A DNA stretch of 44,728 bases from Bacteroidetes bacterium HGW-Bacteroidetes-16 (lineage in GTDB: Bacteria > Bacteroidota > Bacteroidia > Bacteroidales > F082): contig PHDN01000029.1 in the NCBI GenBank assembly GCA_002840975.1, positions 23,519 to 68,246 on the forward strand, in the 5' to 3' direction. The translations under genes were made by a program, and so were the position numbers. The notes below the pieces were generated by a model that did not search any database, had not been told where the DNA came from, and saw only the letters and a program-made list of their open reading frames with translations. Each line of letters opens with the position of its first letter. Within the stretch, counting starts at the first letter, position 1. Shown here piece after piece: positions 8,680-16,477 of this stretch.

Positions 8680-9546
8680 TTATTTGGGATTCCCTAATAT
8701 CTTTATTGTTTTCGCCGAATTTCCTTTCCGCTGATTGGTTGGATTTCTTTTACCAGTATAGTATTTCATGGCTTGGGGCATCCATTTATTGAGGTTGTTA
8801 ATTCGGGTTTGATCCGATGGATGGGTACTGAGAAACTCAGGAGGTTTCTGGCCGTTGCTCGCAGCACTCATGCGTTGCCAAAAGGCAACTGATTCTTCCG
8901 GATTGTAACCGGCCATGGCCATAAAAATAAGTCCCAGGTGATCGGCTTCGCTTTCGTGCATACGGCTGTAGGGCAAAATAGCGGCCACTTCCGTTCCGGC
9001 ACCATAAGCCATCATCCATAGATTTTTAGTTTGCTCGGGCTGGTCATTCAATGCCACTTCCAAACCAACCGATCCTGCCGACCGTAACAATTCCTGGCTC
9101 ATGCGCTCATTGCCGTGTTCAGCAATCGCGTGGGCAATTTCATGACCCATCACCACGGCCAACCCTGTTTCATTCTGAGTAACCGGAAGAATTCCGCTGT
9201 AAACCACCACTTTGCCGCCAGGCATACACCAGGCGTTGATGGCATTATCGTTTACAAGGTTAAACTCCCATTGGTATCCATCTAACAGGGAGGATAATTT
9301 ATTGTCTGCCAGATACTTTTCAACCGCTGCCTCAATATTCCGGCCAACAGTTTTCACCATTTGGACATCTTTGGTTCCGGTAACCGGTGGGTTTTCTTTT
9401 AAAAAATCGCTGTATTGCTGAAAACTCATGGACATGATTTGATCTCCGGGAATCATATTGAGTTGTTTACGTCCCGTGAGTGGCACCGTACTACAAGAGA
9501 AAAGAAATAAAATAGTGAGCGCTTTGATGAAAAGGGGAGCTTTCAT
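8680..9546 (-). CDS. M48-family lipoprotein zinc metallopeptidase
   Basis: 288 residues with a lipobox (LFLFSC, Cys18), so anchored in the envelope. The peptidase domain carries HEIAH at 135-139 (two His ligands and the catalytic Glu) and RMHESEADHLG around 195-205, which supplies the third ligand Glu198. The N-terminal STVPLTGRKQLN motif is the standard opening of BepA/YcaL-like M48B lipoproteins, which help clear or mature stalled outer-membrane proteins; this member lacks the C-terminal TPR of BepA. It is transcribed alone, converging with the CNNM gene and 187 bp from the TonB receptor. I see no clear -7 element. Quality control of outer-membrane proteins is the most likely role, by homology. 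Confidence 0.92.
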   Translation of the reverse strand: MKAPLFIKALTILFLFSCSTVPLTGRKQLNMIPGDQIMSMSFQQYSDFLKENPPVTGTKDVQMVKTVGRNIEAAVEKYLADNKLSSLLDGYQWEFNLVNDNAINAWCMPGGKVVVYSGILPVTQNETGLAVVMGHEIAHAIAEHGNERMSQELLRSAGSVGLEVALNDQPEQTKNLWMMAYGAGTEVAAILPYSRMHESEADHLGLIFMAMAGYNPEESVAFWQRMSAASNGQKPPEFLSTHPSDQTRINNLNKWMPQAMKYYTGKRNPTNQRKGNSAKTIKILGNPK

Positions 9547-9733
9547 GGCATTTCGTATTTAGATAATTTAATGGTAGCTGTTAGTTGAGGAACTATGATA
9601 GCTATCCATTTGGATCGGTAAAGTTAATCATAATTAAACGATGAGTTTAACTCCGCAAAGGTTTTTTTTGCTTTTGGGTTTTCGGAGAGGCCTCAACGAT
9701 TTCTTAGAAATTTTTTGAAAAATCTCTACTAAC

Positions 9734-12154
9734 TTAGAATTTCACCATCACGCCAATGGTTGGCAACACCGTACCCGAAGTGTTTGGAATGCTTACCAGT
9801 ACATAATCCTGGCCATCGTTGATGGTACTAAAACTGCCATCCGCATTTTTCTCTCTGATGATATAAGGTTGTCCTTCATTTTGGAAGTTGTACAGATTTT
9901 GGATGTCGAGATAAAACATGAGCGTCCACTTGTTGTAAAAATATTTTTTATCGACCCGGATATCCAGTTGATGAAAAGCAAGGGCCCGTTTCGCATTTAA
10001 CTGATCATAGTTCAGGTAGGGGCCTCCTTTTGCATCCCAGGCCTGCACATTAGCTGACGTTTGCAAATCGTAAGGTGTATAAGGCAAACCACCTACAAAC
10101 CTCCATTTTGCACCAAAACTCCAGTTTCTTTTAAAATCTTTTGTACCTGTTAAGGTAATCAGATAGCGGTTGTCCCATGAAGAAGGGATGTAGTCTCCCT
10201 TTAAATCGGTAAACAAACTCCTTACATAGGTAAACGATCCAATAAAAGTAAATTTGCTGTATTTCATTCTGTTCAAGAGCTCAAAACCATAGGCCTGCCC
10301 TTTTCCAATTGATTTTACCGGGACGGCTCCTGAAACGCTGCTGTACTCAGCTCCGGTATTGGCTACGCTGGCTCCGGTATTCAGGTCGATGGGATAGTGA
10401 AAATAATCCTTAATAAACCCTTCCGCCGACCACATGATGTGTTCGTTTACAAGATGTTCAAAACCGGCAATGTAATGATTAACACCAATATAGGTGGCAT
10501 TTTGATTTACCAACGCATCCATATTGTTGGCATAACCAAGGGTGGTGTAGGCTGGTATTTGATAATACCTGCCCACATTGGCATTGAGGGTAAAGCCATC
10601 CATGAGCAGATAAGAAGCGGAAAATCGAGGCGAAAGCTGATCGAAGGGATTGTGCATGGTACTGGAAAAAGTATTGGCATCAACCCGCATTCCCAATGAA
10701 AGATTTAGTCTTTCCTTAAAAAATGGTTTTGAAACCTGCCCGTAAGCACCATATTTAAAGAAGTTGATGTTGGTTTGATAATTGATTTCCGTTAGGGAAT
10801 CATTTAAATAGATGGCTTGGTAGGTTTGGTTATCATAACTGGCATATTCGCCACTGATTCCGAAACTATACTTGATGCCGTGCATTTGAAGGTGGTATTC
10901 ATAACGAATTTTGTTCTCCGTTTCATTGGATTGGTAATCGAAAATTTTTGGCAGGCTTTCGTTGTTTTCCGGATATTTTTCGAACTGATTGTTCAACTTA
11001 TTTCTGCTCACCACCAGCTTCTGATAGCCGTTTTTCATAAAATGTTTATACACAGCTCCAATAGTATAACTCCACTGATTGTTTACAGGAAGTTCCGTTA
11101 GAATAAATTCCTGGGAAGCATCCGGATTTTTGATTCCGGTATTGAGTTTCAGTTTGTCAAGTGATCCCAAACTGATGATGGTAAGCTCATTGCGGGTGTT
11201 AAAGCGAATCTTTGTTTTAAATTGGTAATCGTTGTAAGTGGGCAAAAAAGGCAATCCGATGGCAGAAAACAAAAATTGCAGATACGATCGCCGAACCGAA
11301 AACAGATAGGTCATCTTGTTGCCAACCGGCCCTTCAAGCGTTAGCGATGCCTCACTGGCACCCAATGCTACCTGCCCAAACAGGTGATTTGAATTTCCAT
11401 CCTTTTGTGAAAACTCAAAAACTCCGCTCAACGCATTGTAATCCGAGGCAGGAAAAGCTCCCGAATAATAGTCTACCTGAGAAATGAAATCGGCATTGAT
11501 AATCCCTACCGGACCTCCCGACGCGCCCTGCGTGGAAAAGTGATTAAGAACGGGAATTTCAACGCCATCCAGAAAAAATCGGCTTTCGCCGGGACCGCCG
11601 CCACGTACAATAACGTCGTTGCGATAATTGGGCGTAGAACCCACTCCAGGAAAAGATTGTATTACACGCGAAATATCACGGTTGCTACCCGGGTTGGTCT
11701 CAATCTCCCTGATGCCAATGGTTTGCATCGAAACAGGTGATTCAATGCGTTTTTGAAACGGATCCACTTTGATTACCACTTCATCCAGCTGGTTTTCTGC
11801 AGGTTCCATAGCAAGCTCCACCGTAGCTTCCTTTTTCGGACTCACGAAAATATCGCGGCTCCTGACAGGTTTGTAACCCACATAGGTCGACACCAGCTGG
11901 ACATATCCCGCCGGTACTTTGGTAATGGTAAATTTCCCTTCGATGTCGGTGGTGCTTCCCAGTGGAGTATCGTCCACAATCACATTGGCAAATGCAATGG
12001 GAGCATTGGTTATCTTGTCGATGATACGCCCCGAAATAGTTCCGGTTTGAGCCTTCGCCATCGGGGAAGAAATGCCAAACAAGAGTATAAACATCAAAGA
12101 AATTATAAATGAATGATTAATCCTGGTCCTATAATGATTGAGTCGTGCAGTCAT
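9734..12154 (-). CDS. TonB-dependent receptor with CarboxypepD_reg-like N-terminal domain
   Basis: An 806-residue outer-membrane active transporter. Residues 1-36 are the signal peptide (ending MAKAQ). Residues about 38-120 form the carboxypeptidase-regulatory-like beta-sandwich (TGTISGRIIDKITNAPIAFANVIV...GKFTITKVPAG) common in Bacteroidota receptors. The plug follows (about 130-240: ESPVSMQTIGIREIETNPGSNRDISRVIQSFPGVG...NDVIVRGGGPGESRFFLDG), then a 22-strand barrel ending in PTIGVMVKF with a terminal Phe. No SusD partner is adjacent, so this is not a classic polysaccharide locus. It is divergent from a marR gene across a 113-bp region with a palindrome, which suggests that MarR controls it. 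The substrate cannot be read from sequence; a siderophore, cofactor or small organic compound are all possible. Confidence 0.93.
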   Translation of the reverse strand: MTARLNHYRTRINHSFIISLMFILLFGISSPMAKAQTGTISGRIIDKITNAPIAFANVIVDDTPLGSTTDIEGKFTITKVPAGYVQLVSTYVGYKPVRSRDIFVSPKKEATVELAMEPAENQLDEVVIKVDPFQKRIESPVSMQTIGIREIETNPGSNRDISRVIQSFPGVGSTPNYRNDVIVRGGGPGESRFFLDGVEIPVLNHFSTQGASGGPVGIINADFISQVDYYSGAFPASDYNALSGVFEFSQKDGNSNHLFGQVALGASEASLTLEGPVGNKMTYLFSVRRSYLQFLFSAIGLPFLPTYNDYQFKTKIRFNTRNELTIISLGSLDKLKLNTGIKNPDASQEFILTELPVNNQWSYTIGAVYKHFMKNGYQKLVVSRNKLNNQFEKYPENNESLPKIFDYQSNETENKIRYEYHLQMHGIKYSFGISGEYASYDNQTYQAIYLNDSLTEINYQTNINFFKYGAYGQVSKPFFKERLNLSLGMRVDANTFSSTMHNPFDQLSPRFSASYLLMDGFTLNANVGRYYQIPAYTTLGYANNMDALVNQNATYIGVNHYIAGFEHLVNEHIMWSAEGFIKDYFHYPIDLNTGASVANTGAEYSSVSGAVPVKSIGKGQAYGFELLNRMKYSKFTFIGSFTYVRSLFTDLKGDYIPSSWDNRYLITLTGTKDFKRNWSFGAKWRFVGGLPYTPYDLQTSANVQAWDAKGGPYLNYDQLNAKRALAFHQLDIRVDKKYFYNKWTLMFYLDIQNLYNFQNEGQPYIIREKNADGSFSTINDGQDYVLVSIPNTSGTVLPTIGVMVKF

Positions 12155-12215
12155 TGGGTAGTATTTTAAGTCAAAAATTGTAGCTGCATTTACTATATAT
12201 ATGTATATTATTTTG

Positions 12216-12234
12216 CAAATATATTATATATTTG
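12216..12234. promoter_or_regulatory. Palindromic operator/bidirectional promoter between the TonB receptor and marR
   Basis: A perfect inverted repeat: arms CAAATATAT and ATATATTTG around one central T. Each arm contains TATATTTG, which matches the -7 consensus TAnnTTTG, so the palindrome offers a -7 box to both divergent genes. It lies 61 bp before the receptor ATG and 33 bp before the marR ATG. A further TAGATTTG at 12246-12253 could serve marR. MarR proteins bind AT-rich palindromes of this size, so occupancy here would block both genes. MarR binding is inferred, not shown. Confidence 0.65.
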
Positions 12235-12267
12235 TAATATATTATTAGATTTGTAAAAAATTAACCC

Positions 12268-12930
12268 ATGAGTGATTATCAGTTGTTGAAGAAGTTGCTT
12301 CCCTATCTGGAGAAATTTGAATCGGAACAAAAGGGAAATAACCTCATGGATTTTTCCAATTACCTTAAAAAGGAACTACTGTCCGTATCACCCGTCAGCA
12401 GCAACATGCCGGATTTTTCTAAAGCAGAAAACCACCTGCCTGAGCAATTCCCGGAAGTGGAGTTTTCTACCTTGTTAACCGATTTATACCGGTTTGGAAG
12501 GCATTATGTAAAAAAAGCGCTGGTGACGACCGGGATAAAAACCCTGGAAGAATTTGGGTTGCTGGCCTCGCTGATCAAAACTCCGGGCCTGCTTAAATCG
12601 GAGCTGATCAACCTGCAGTTGATGGAAATATCTTCGGGAACAGAAGTCTTAAGGCGGCTGATCCGCTCAGAATTGATCCGGGAATATGCCGATGCAAACG
12701 ACAAACGTTCCAAGCGGTTGGAGTTGACGTTAAAGGGAAGAGAGACCATCGTTACTGCTTTTTATGAAATGTACAAGGCAGCGAGAATCATTCGGGGCAA
12801 CCTTTCGGATGAAGAGCTAATACAGGCCACACAAGTCATGAAGAAATTGAGTTCTTTTCACTGGCACATTCACCAAAGTGATAAAACATCGGATATTAAC
12901 TTATTACTTGACAGATATATAAATAACTAG
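12268..12930 (+). CDS. MarR-family winged-helix transcriptional regulator
   Basis: 220 residues, longer than a typical MarR (about 140-150) because of an N-terminal helical extension of roughly 70 residues. The winged-helix core runs from about 75 to 190: FSTLLTDLYRFGRHYVKKAL (dimer helix), TLEEFGLLASLIKTPGLLKSELINLQLMEISSGTEVLRRLIRSELIREYAD (helix-turn-helix), then DANDKRSKRLELTLKGRETI, the classic MarR wing with D-x-R-x-K-x-L-x-LT-x-KG. These proteins usually repress a neighbouring gene until a small ligand binds. The divergent TonB receptor and the palindrome at 12216-12234 are the obvious targets, with autoregulation. The next gene starts 3 bp after the stop, so an operon is likely. Confidence 0.9.
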   Translation: MSDYQLLKKLLPYLEKFESEQKGNNLMDFSNYLKKELLSVSPVSSNMPDFSKAENHLPEQFPEVEFSTLLTDLYRFGRHYVKKALVTTGIKTLEEFGLLASLIKTPGLLKSELINLQLMEISSGTEVLRRLIRSELIREYADANDKRSKRLELTLKGRETIVTAFYEMYKAARIIRGNLSDEELIQATQVMKKLSSFHWHIHQSDKTSDINLLLDRYINN

Positions 12931-12933
12931 GTC

Positions 12934-13848
12934 ATGAAAAATATACTGATTACCGGAGGAAGCGGATTGGTAGGCAAGCACCTCACTGCCATGCTCACCC
13001 AAAGAGGATATCATGTGGCCTGGCTTTCCAGAAATCCTGAAAAAGTTTCGTCCATCAAAACCTTCTTTTGGGATGTTAGAGCAGAAAAGCTCGACCAGGA
13101 GGCCATCGAATTTGCGGATGCCATCGTTCACCTGGCGGGTGCGGGCATTGCAGATAAACCATGGTCGGCCAAACGAAAGCAGGAAATTGTGGATAGCAGG
13201 GTGAAATCAACCGAACTGATTATCAGTCAACTTAAAAGAAGTGGTAAACTGCCAGAAGTAGTGATTGCAGCTTCCGCCATTGGCTATTATGGGACCACCA
13301 CGAGTTCACATGTTTTTACCGAAACCGACCCGCCTGGCACAGATTTTCTGGCCACCACTACCCAACTTTGGGAAGAAGCAACCAATAAATTCAGGGATAT
13401 GGGAATCAAAACCATCCAATATCGGCTGGGTATGGTGCTGGATGCAAAAGAGGGGGCTTTGCCTAAAATGGTTTTGCCGGTGAAGTATGGGTTTGGTGCT
13501 GCCTTGGGAACCGGACGGCAGTTTGTTCCCTGGATACATATTCACGATTTATGTAACCTCATGGTTGCCGGACTGGAACAAAATCTCCCGGACGGAGTTT
13601 ACAATGCGGTGGCACCTGCCCAAAATACCAATGGTGAGCTGATGAAAATGATTTCCAGTGTACTGCACCGTCCTTATTTTCTGCCGCCTGTACCCGGATT
13701 AATTATGAAACTTTTTATGGGTGAGATGTCGGCCATGGTATTGGAAGGATCGGCTGTTTCGGCAAATAAAGTTTTACAGACCGGATTTCAATTTTCGTTT
13801 ATTGAATTAAAGGCGGCGCTTGAAGATTTGCTCGTAAAATACCCATAA
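12934..13848 (+). CDS. TIGR01777-family SDR epimerase-like protein (YfcH type)
   Basis: 304 residues. The Rossmann glycine motif GGSGLVG (residues 8-14) binds NAD(P). It is followed by the TIGR01777 hallmarks: VHLAGAGIADKPWSAKRKQEI, then SRVKSTELI, ASAIGYYG, and the C-terminal domain (TGFQFSFIELKAALEDLL, DUF1731). The usual SDR Tyr-x-x-x-Lys is weakly conserved in this family and the substrate is unknown; YfcH of E. coli is the best known relative. It directly follows marR with a 3-bp gap and probably shares its transcript, so it may act on the compound sensed by the regulator or imported by the receptor. That link is inference. The stop codon overlaps the T-run side of the opposing terminator. 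Confidence 0.9.
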   Translation: MKNILITGGSGLVGKHLTAMLTQRGYHVAWLSRNPEKVSSIKTFFWDVRAEKLDQEAIEFADAIVHLAGAGIADKPWSAKRKQEIVDSRVKSTELIISQLKRSGKLPEVVIAASAIGYYGTTTSSHVFTETDPPGTDFLATTTQLWEEATNKFRDMGIKTIQYRLGMVLDAKEGALPKMVLPVKYGFGAALGTGRQFVPWIHIHDLCNLMVAGLEQNLPDGVYNAVAPAQNTNGELMKMISSVLHRPYFLPPVPGLIMKLFMGEMSAMVLEGSAVSANKVLQTGFQFSFIELKAALEDLLVKYP

Positions 13849-13886
13849 AAAAACAGGGAACCTGTTTATTCAACACATTCCCTGTT
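13845..13886 (-). terminator. Intrinsic terminator of the minus-strand ncRNA
   Basis: A 9-bp stem (13852-13860 AACAGGGAA with 13878-13886 TTCCCTGTT) with a 17-nt loop, followed on the minus strand by seven or more T residues. The T-run is on the minus-strand side only, so the terminator belongs to a transcript arriving from about 14200. Confidence 0.8.
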
Positions 13887-14194
13887 CACTTGCAAACAGG
13901 CCGGAGCCTTTTTGCCTGTGGCTAGCTATCTTCGCTGCTATCTTTTGGATGATTCTCCGTGAAGAGCCATCTTTTTGATTCCGGGATTTGGGGTTGATGG
14001 ATTGCTCCGTCTTCCTCCCGGTGCTGACTGCCTACCTTTTTTCAGTTCCTTGCGGAGTCCTGTGGTGAGAGTCTGTCAGGCTTTCGCCGACGACTATGCT
14101 CTATTTAAAGAACTTCGGGCTTACCTTTTTGTCGGTTGACTTACGTCATTCTTCATTGGGTTTCCCACGCAGCAACAGCAGTTATTTTGACTTG
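13847..14194 (-). ncRNA. Candidate structured non-coding RNA of about 345 nt, family not recognised
   Basis: No convincing protein lies here, yet the stretch is richer in G+C than the surrounding intergenic DNA and is framed on the minus strand by a promoter (TTG-N20-TATCTTTG) and an intrinsic terminator. Visible helices include GGC-GAAA-GCC (14079-14088) and TCC-GCAA-GGA (14047-14056), both capped by GNRA tetraloops, a 6-bp helix CCGGGA/TCCCGG (14016-14021 with 13981-13986), and CCATC/GATGG just inside it. The size suits RNase P RNA, tmRNA or a 6S-like RNA. However, the RNase P core (GAGGAAAGTCC), the tmRNA T-loop (GGTTCGA) and an ALAA-type tag frame with stop are absent. An 11-codon ORF (ATG to TAA, starting near 14155) occurs in the 5' part. 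Independent transcription is well supported by the flanking signals; function is unknown. Confidence 0.6.
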
Positions 14195-14200
14195 CTGGCT

Positions 14201-14231
14201 CAAAGATACCACCCCGATAAAATAAAGTCAA
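14201..14231 (-). promoter_or_regulatory. Bacteroidota-type promoter of the ncRNA
   Basis: On the minus strand a TTG (plus 14229-14231) is followed after exactly 20 bp by TATCTTTG (plus 14201-14208), a full -33/-7 match. The predicted transcript start is near 14194. No open reading frame of note begins downstream, which is the main reason to suspect an RNA gene. Confidence 0.7.
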
Positions 14232-14318
14232 GCTATTTTAAGGTGAGAGTATGCACATGTTATGCACAAGGGATATTAACAAAAGTTGATAAATGTCAGC
14301 GTACTAAAACATCTGAAA

Positions 14319-14966
14319 TTATAGTTTATAGCCAATTGCCAGGGTATAATACCGGTCAAAAATTGAGTCTATATCATTGTAAATGGTATTTATACCATAT
14401 TTAGACTCTGTTCGGACCAGGAACTCATGTTTCAGCAGGGGAATTTTAATACCCAACCCCACAGATACACCATAAATGGGATAAGAGACTTTTACACGCT
14501 CACTGAAGTCAAACTCGTTGTATACAAAATGGCCATTCTCGTCCGGGGAATAAGTATGCATGGTGCCTTTTCGGGTTGCGGCCAGGATGAAGTCAACAAA
14601 AGCTCCTGCATCCACAAAAAATTTCACTTTTCGTCCGACAGTTGTTCGCGCGGTAATTGGAATTGAAAAACTGTGAAAAGAATAGGTTAAATCGGTGGAA
14701 TTGGCAACGTGCCCTTCGTACATCGACTCAAGATATTGCGAAGTTCGGTTGTACTCAAAACCAAAAAGCACATCGATCATTTCATTGGCTTTCAGGGTGT
14801 GATAAGCCCCGGCACCAAAACCAAATTTTTCGCGAGTATTGGGTGTGAAACTACCGTTTCTGTTGATTGATACACGAAACTCACCGAATAACTGCACACT
14901 ATTCTGCTGACCAAATGACGGGATCATAATCAGGATTAAAATGGCGGACAGGATCAGTTTTTTCAT
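14319..14966 (-). CDS. Outer-membrane beta-barrel protein (small porin-like family)
   Basis: 215 residues from ATG 14966, which begins MKKLILSAILILIMIPSFGQ, a clear signal peptide; the in-frame upstream codons would spoil it. The mature part is a run of alternating strands: SVQLFGEFRVSINRNG, FGFGAGAYHTL, DVLFGFEYNRTSQYL, FSIPITARTTVGRKVKFFVDAGAFVDFIL, YPIYGVSVGLGIKIPLLKHEFLVRTESKYG, and a final YYTLAIGYKL. This matches the small eight-strand outer-membrane barrel folds common in Bacteroidota. Its 5' leader is a near copy of the leader of the next gene upstream (15699), although the proteins differ. Role unknown. Confidence 0.75.
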   Translation of the reverse strand: MKKLILSAILILIMIPSFGQQNSVQLFGEFRVSINRNGSFTPNTREKFGFGAGAYHTLKANEMIDVLFGFEYNRTSQYLESMYEGHVANSTDLTYSFHSFSIPITARTTVGRKVKFFVDAGAFVDFILAATRKGTMHTYSPDENGHFVYNEFDFSERVKVSYPIYGVSVGLGIKIPLLKHEFLVRTESKYGINTIYNDIDSIFDRYYTLAIGYKL

Positions 14967-15020
14967 TTTGAAGTTGTTTTTGACAATTGAGACCAAATTT
15001 GCGCAGCATATATTCTATCA

Positions 15021-15123
15021 GACATCGGGATTTTGTTTTACTCCTGTTTATTGGATATTAATCGTGAATACAACATTACCTTTAAGTATCGCCTTATTCA
15101 GTCCATTCAATTTTATCCAACTC
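15021..15123. repeat. Copy A of a tandem-duplicated intergenic/3'-end segment
   Basis: This segment (the last codons of the lipoprotein gene at 15094 plus its 3' flank) closely resembles 15755-15855. The offset between copies is about 734 bp, the same as the 733-bp offset between the start regions at 14964 and 15697. The unit duplicated is therefore one lipoprotein gene plus its intergenic DNA. Confidence 0.8.
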
Positions 15124-15699
15124 AAGGAAGCTATCATCCGAAAAATCAATTTTAACTACACCGGATGTTGCAGAATAATAACTTTTTACAGGGAATCGTT
15201 GTATATCCGCCGGAAAAGGATGGGTTTGATACTTCATGGTATCGTAATAGATATGATGATACCAAACCTGATGAATCAAAATACTGTCATAATACCGGCC
15301 AATAATACTATCATCCCTTATTTTGAATCCTGAATAAATGGTGTATCCATCCACAAAATCCTTGAAATGAATCGATAAATATGGCTCTTCTAAATATGTT
15401 GATAAAGTAATATTTATTTCATATTGGTCATTTACAAAACGGCTATAATCCTGTTCCCATAAAACAAAATCACCGGATTCGTCACCGATATATGCTTTAA
15501 TAATGTTATTTATTCTGGCATCTCCCTCCAGAATTTCATCAGGTCCGGTATCGTCTTTAAAAGTCAGCTTCTCGTAGCCGGAAAACGGATTCAGTTCTTT
15601 TGTCTTCGCAGTAAGATAAAACTCTCCTACAAGTTTGGGCTTGTGACACGACACGGTCATAAATAAAATAACACAAAGGAGTAAACTTAGCTTTTTCAT
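15094..15699 (-). CDS. Hypothetical lipoprotein, tandem paralogue 1
   Basis: 201 residues from ATG 15699: MKKLSLLLCVILFMTVSC, a lipobox with Cys18. I do not recognise a known domain. It is clearly paralogous to the next gene upstream: LVGEFYLTAKTKELNPFSGYEKLTF matches LAGKFLLTDEIKSQNPFTGGEKLYY, and both end in VKIDFSD-S-x-EL-x-KIEWTE. Between these conserved ends the sequences have diverged strongly, with aromatic and acidic residues suggesting a beta-rich fold. A small, probably surface or periplasmic lipoprotein expressed with the neighbouring barrel protein is the most that can be said. Confidence 0.7.
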   Translation of the reverse strand: MKKLSLLLCVILFMTVSCHKPKLVGEFYLTAKTKELNPFSGYEKLTFKDDTGPDEILEGDARINNIIKAYIGDESGDFVLWEQDYSRFVNDQYEINITLSTYLEEPYLSIHFKDFVDGYTIYSGFKIRDDSIIGRYYDSILIHQVWYHHIYYDTMKYQTHPFPADIQRFPVKSYYSATSGVVKIDFSDDSFLELDKIEWTE

Positions 15700-15754
15700 G
15701 TTGAAGTTGTTTTTGACCATGCTTGCCAATATTAGTGCATCATTTCTCTAATAT

Positions 15755-15855
15755 GACATCTGGATTCTGTTTTACCCTTATTCATTATATTAATCGGAAA
15801 TACAACATTACGTTTAAGTATCGCCTTATTCAGTCCACTCAATTTTTTCCAACTC
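15755..15855. repeat. Copy B of the tandem-duplicated segment
   Basis: Matches 15021-15123 with scattered substitutions and small indels, including the stretch AATACAACATTAC and the terminal codons KIEWTE. It lies at the 3' end of the second lipoprotein gene, confirming a tandem duplication of about 733 bp. Confidence 0.8.
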
Positions 15856-16425
15856 CCAATAGCTCCCATCAGAAAAGTCGATTTTTACAATGCCAAATTT
15901 CGTAGAATAGTATAGCTTATAGGCTCTGTTATCCAATTTGTCTAGTTCGTTTTGATAAACATCATAATACCATTTCCCTTGAATCTCAAGACTGTCAATA
16001 AAGGGGGTTCTTTCTATGCTTAGAGGCAAATCAAAAGACCAAGATCGCCCTTTATTACTAAAAGAAAAGTCTATCCTAAAATTAGGTGCCCGATTAATTC
16101 GTCCAGCCATTTCTAGAAACAATTCAGGCTTATTTATAATACTATCTTGAGCAGTTGATGTTTGATCAACTTCTATTAAATAATACTCATTTGTATTAAT
16201 TCCTGCAGGTTGTTCGTGAATTTGATCATTTCTTAATGCAATACTAAAGATATAAGAAGCAGAACTATCTGAAATATAGTATAATTTTTCACCGCCTGTA
16301 AAAGGGTTTTGACTTTTTATTTCATCTGTCAATAAAAATTTTCCTGCCAGAGTATCCTTCAAGCAACTCGAACAAAGACTTACTAAACTGAATACTAATA
16401 AGACAGCGATTTTCAAATACTTCAT
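15826..16425 (-). CDS. Hypothetical lipoprotein, tandem paralogue 2
   Basis: 199 residues with an N-terminal hydrophobic stretch and a Cys-rich lipobox region (LVSLCSSC, Cys21 the likely lipid site). Paralogue of the gene at 15094-15699, with the same N-terminal GKFLLTDEIKSQNPFTGGEKLYY and C-terminal VKIDFSDGSYWELEKIEWTE blocks. The middle differs (INRAPNFRIDFSFSNKGRSWSFDLPLSIERTPF). No family recognised. It begins 52 bp after the methyltransferase stop, so the methyltransferase, both lipoproteins and the barrel gene may form one transcript. Confidence 0.7.
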   Translation of the reverse strand: MKYLKIAVLLVFSLVSLCSSCLKDTLAGKFLLTDEIKSQNPFTGGEKLYYISDSSASYIFSIALRNDQIHEQPAGINTNEYYLIEVDQTSTAQDSIINKPELFLEMAGRINRAPNFRIDFSFSNKGRSWSFDLPLSIERTPFIDSLEIQGKWYYDVYQNELDKLDNRAYKLYYSTKFGIVKIDFSDGSYWELEKIEWTE

Positions 16426-16477
16426 GATTTCTCTAATTTAATCATAGAAAATCAATAAGATAATGCGACATTCGTTT

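Noticed and set aside
10397-12112. Several plus-strand frames of 60-120 codons opposite the TonB receptor
   Set aside because: They are antisense shadows of a strongly coding gene; translations lack domains and start signals.
12153-12165. TTGGGTAGTA next to the TonB receptor start, shared with the S74 leader
   Set aside because: It lies on the opposite strand relative to the gene and lacks the GGCGG and T-run that follow in the S74 leaders; probably chance.
13847-14200. tmRNA (ssrA) or RNase P RNA (rnpB)
   Set aside because: A fragment reads AVAAW near the 5' end, but there is no stop after it, no GGTTCGA T-loop and no tRNA-like ends. The RNase P core GAGGAAAGTCC and its partner motif are absent too.
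14096-14404. 102-residue plus-strand reading frame
   Set aside because: It runs against the ncRNA region and the 3' end of the barrel gene, has no recognisable domain and no promoter.
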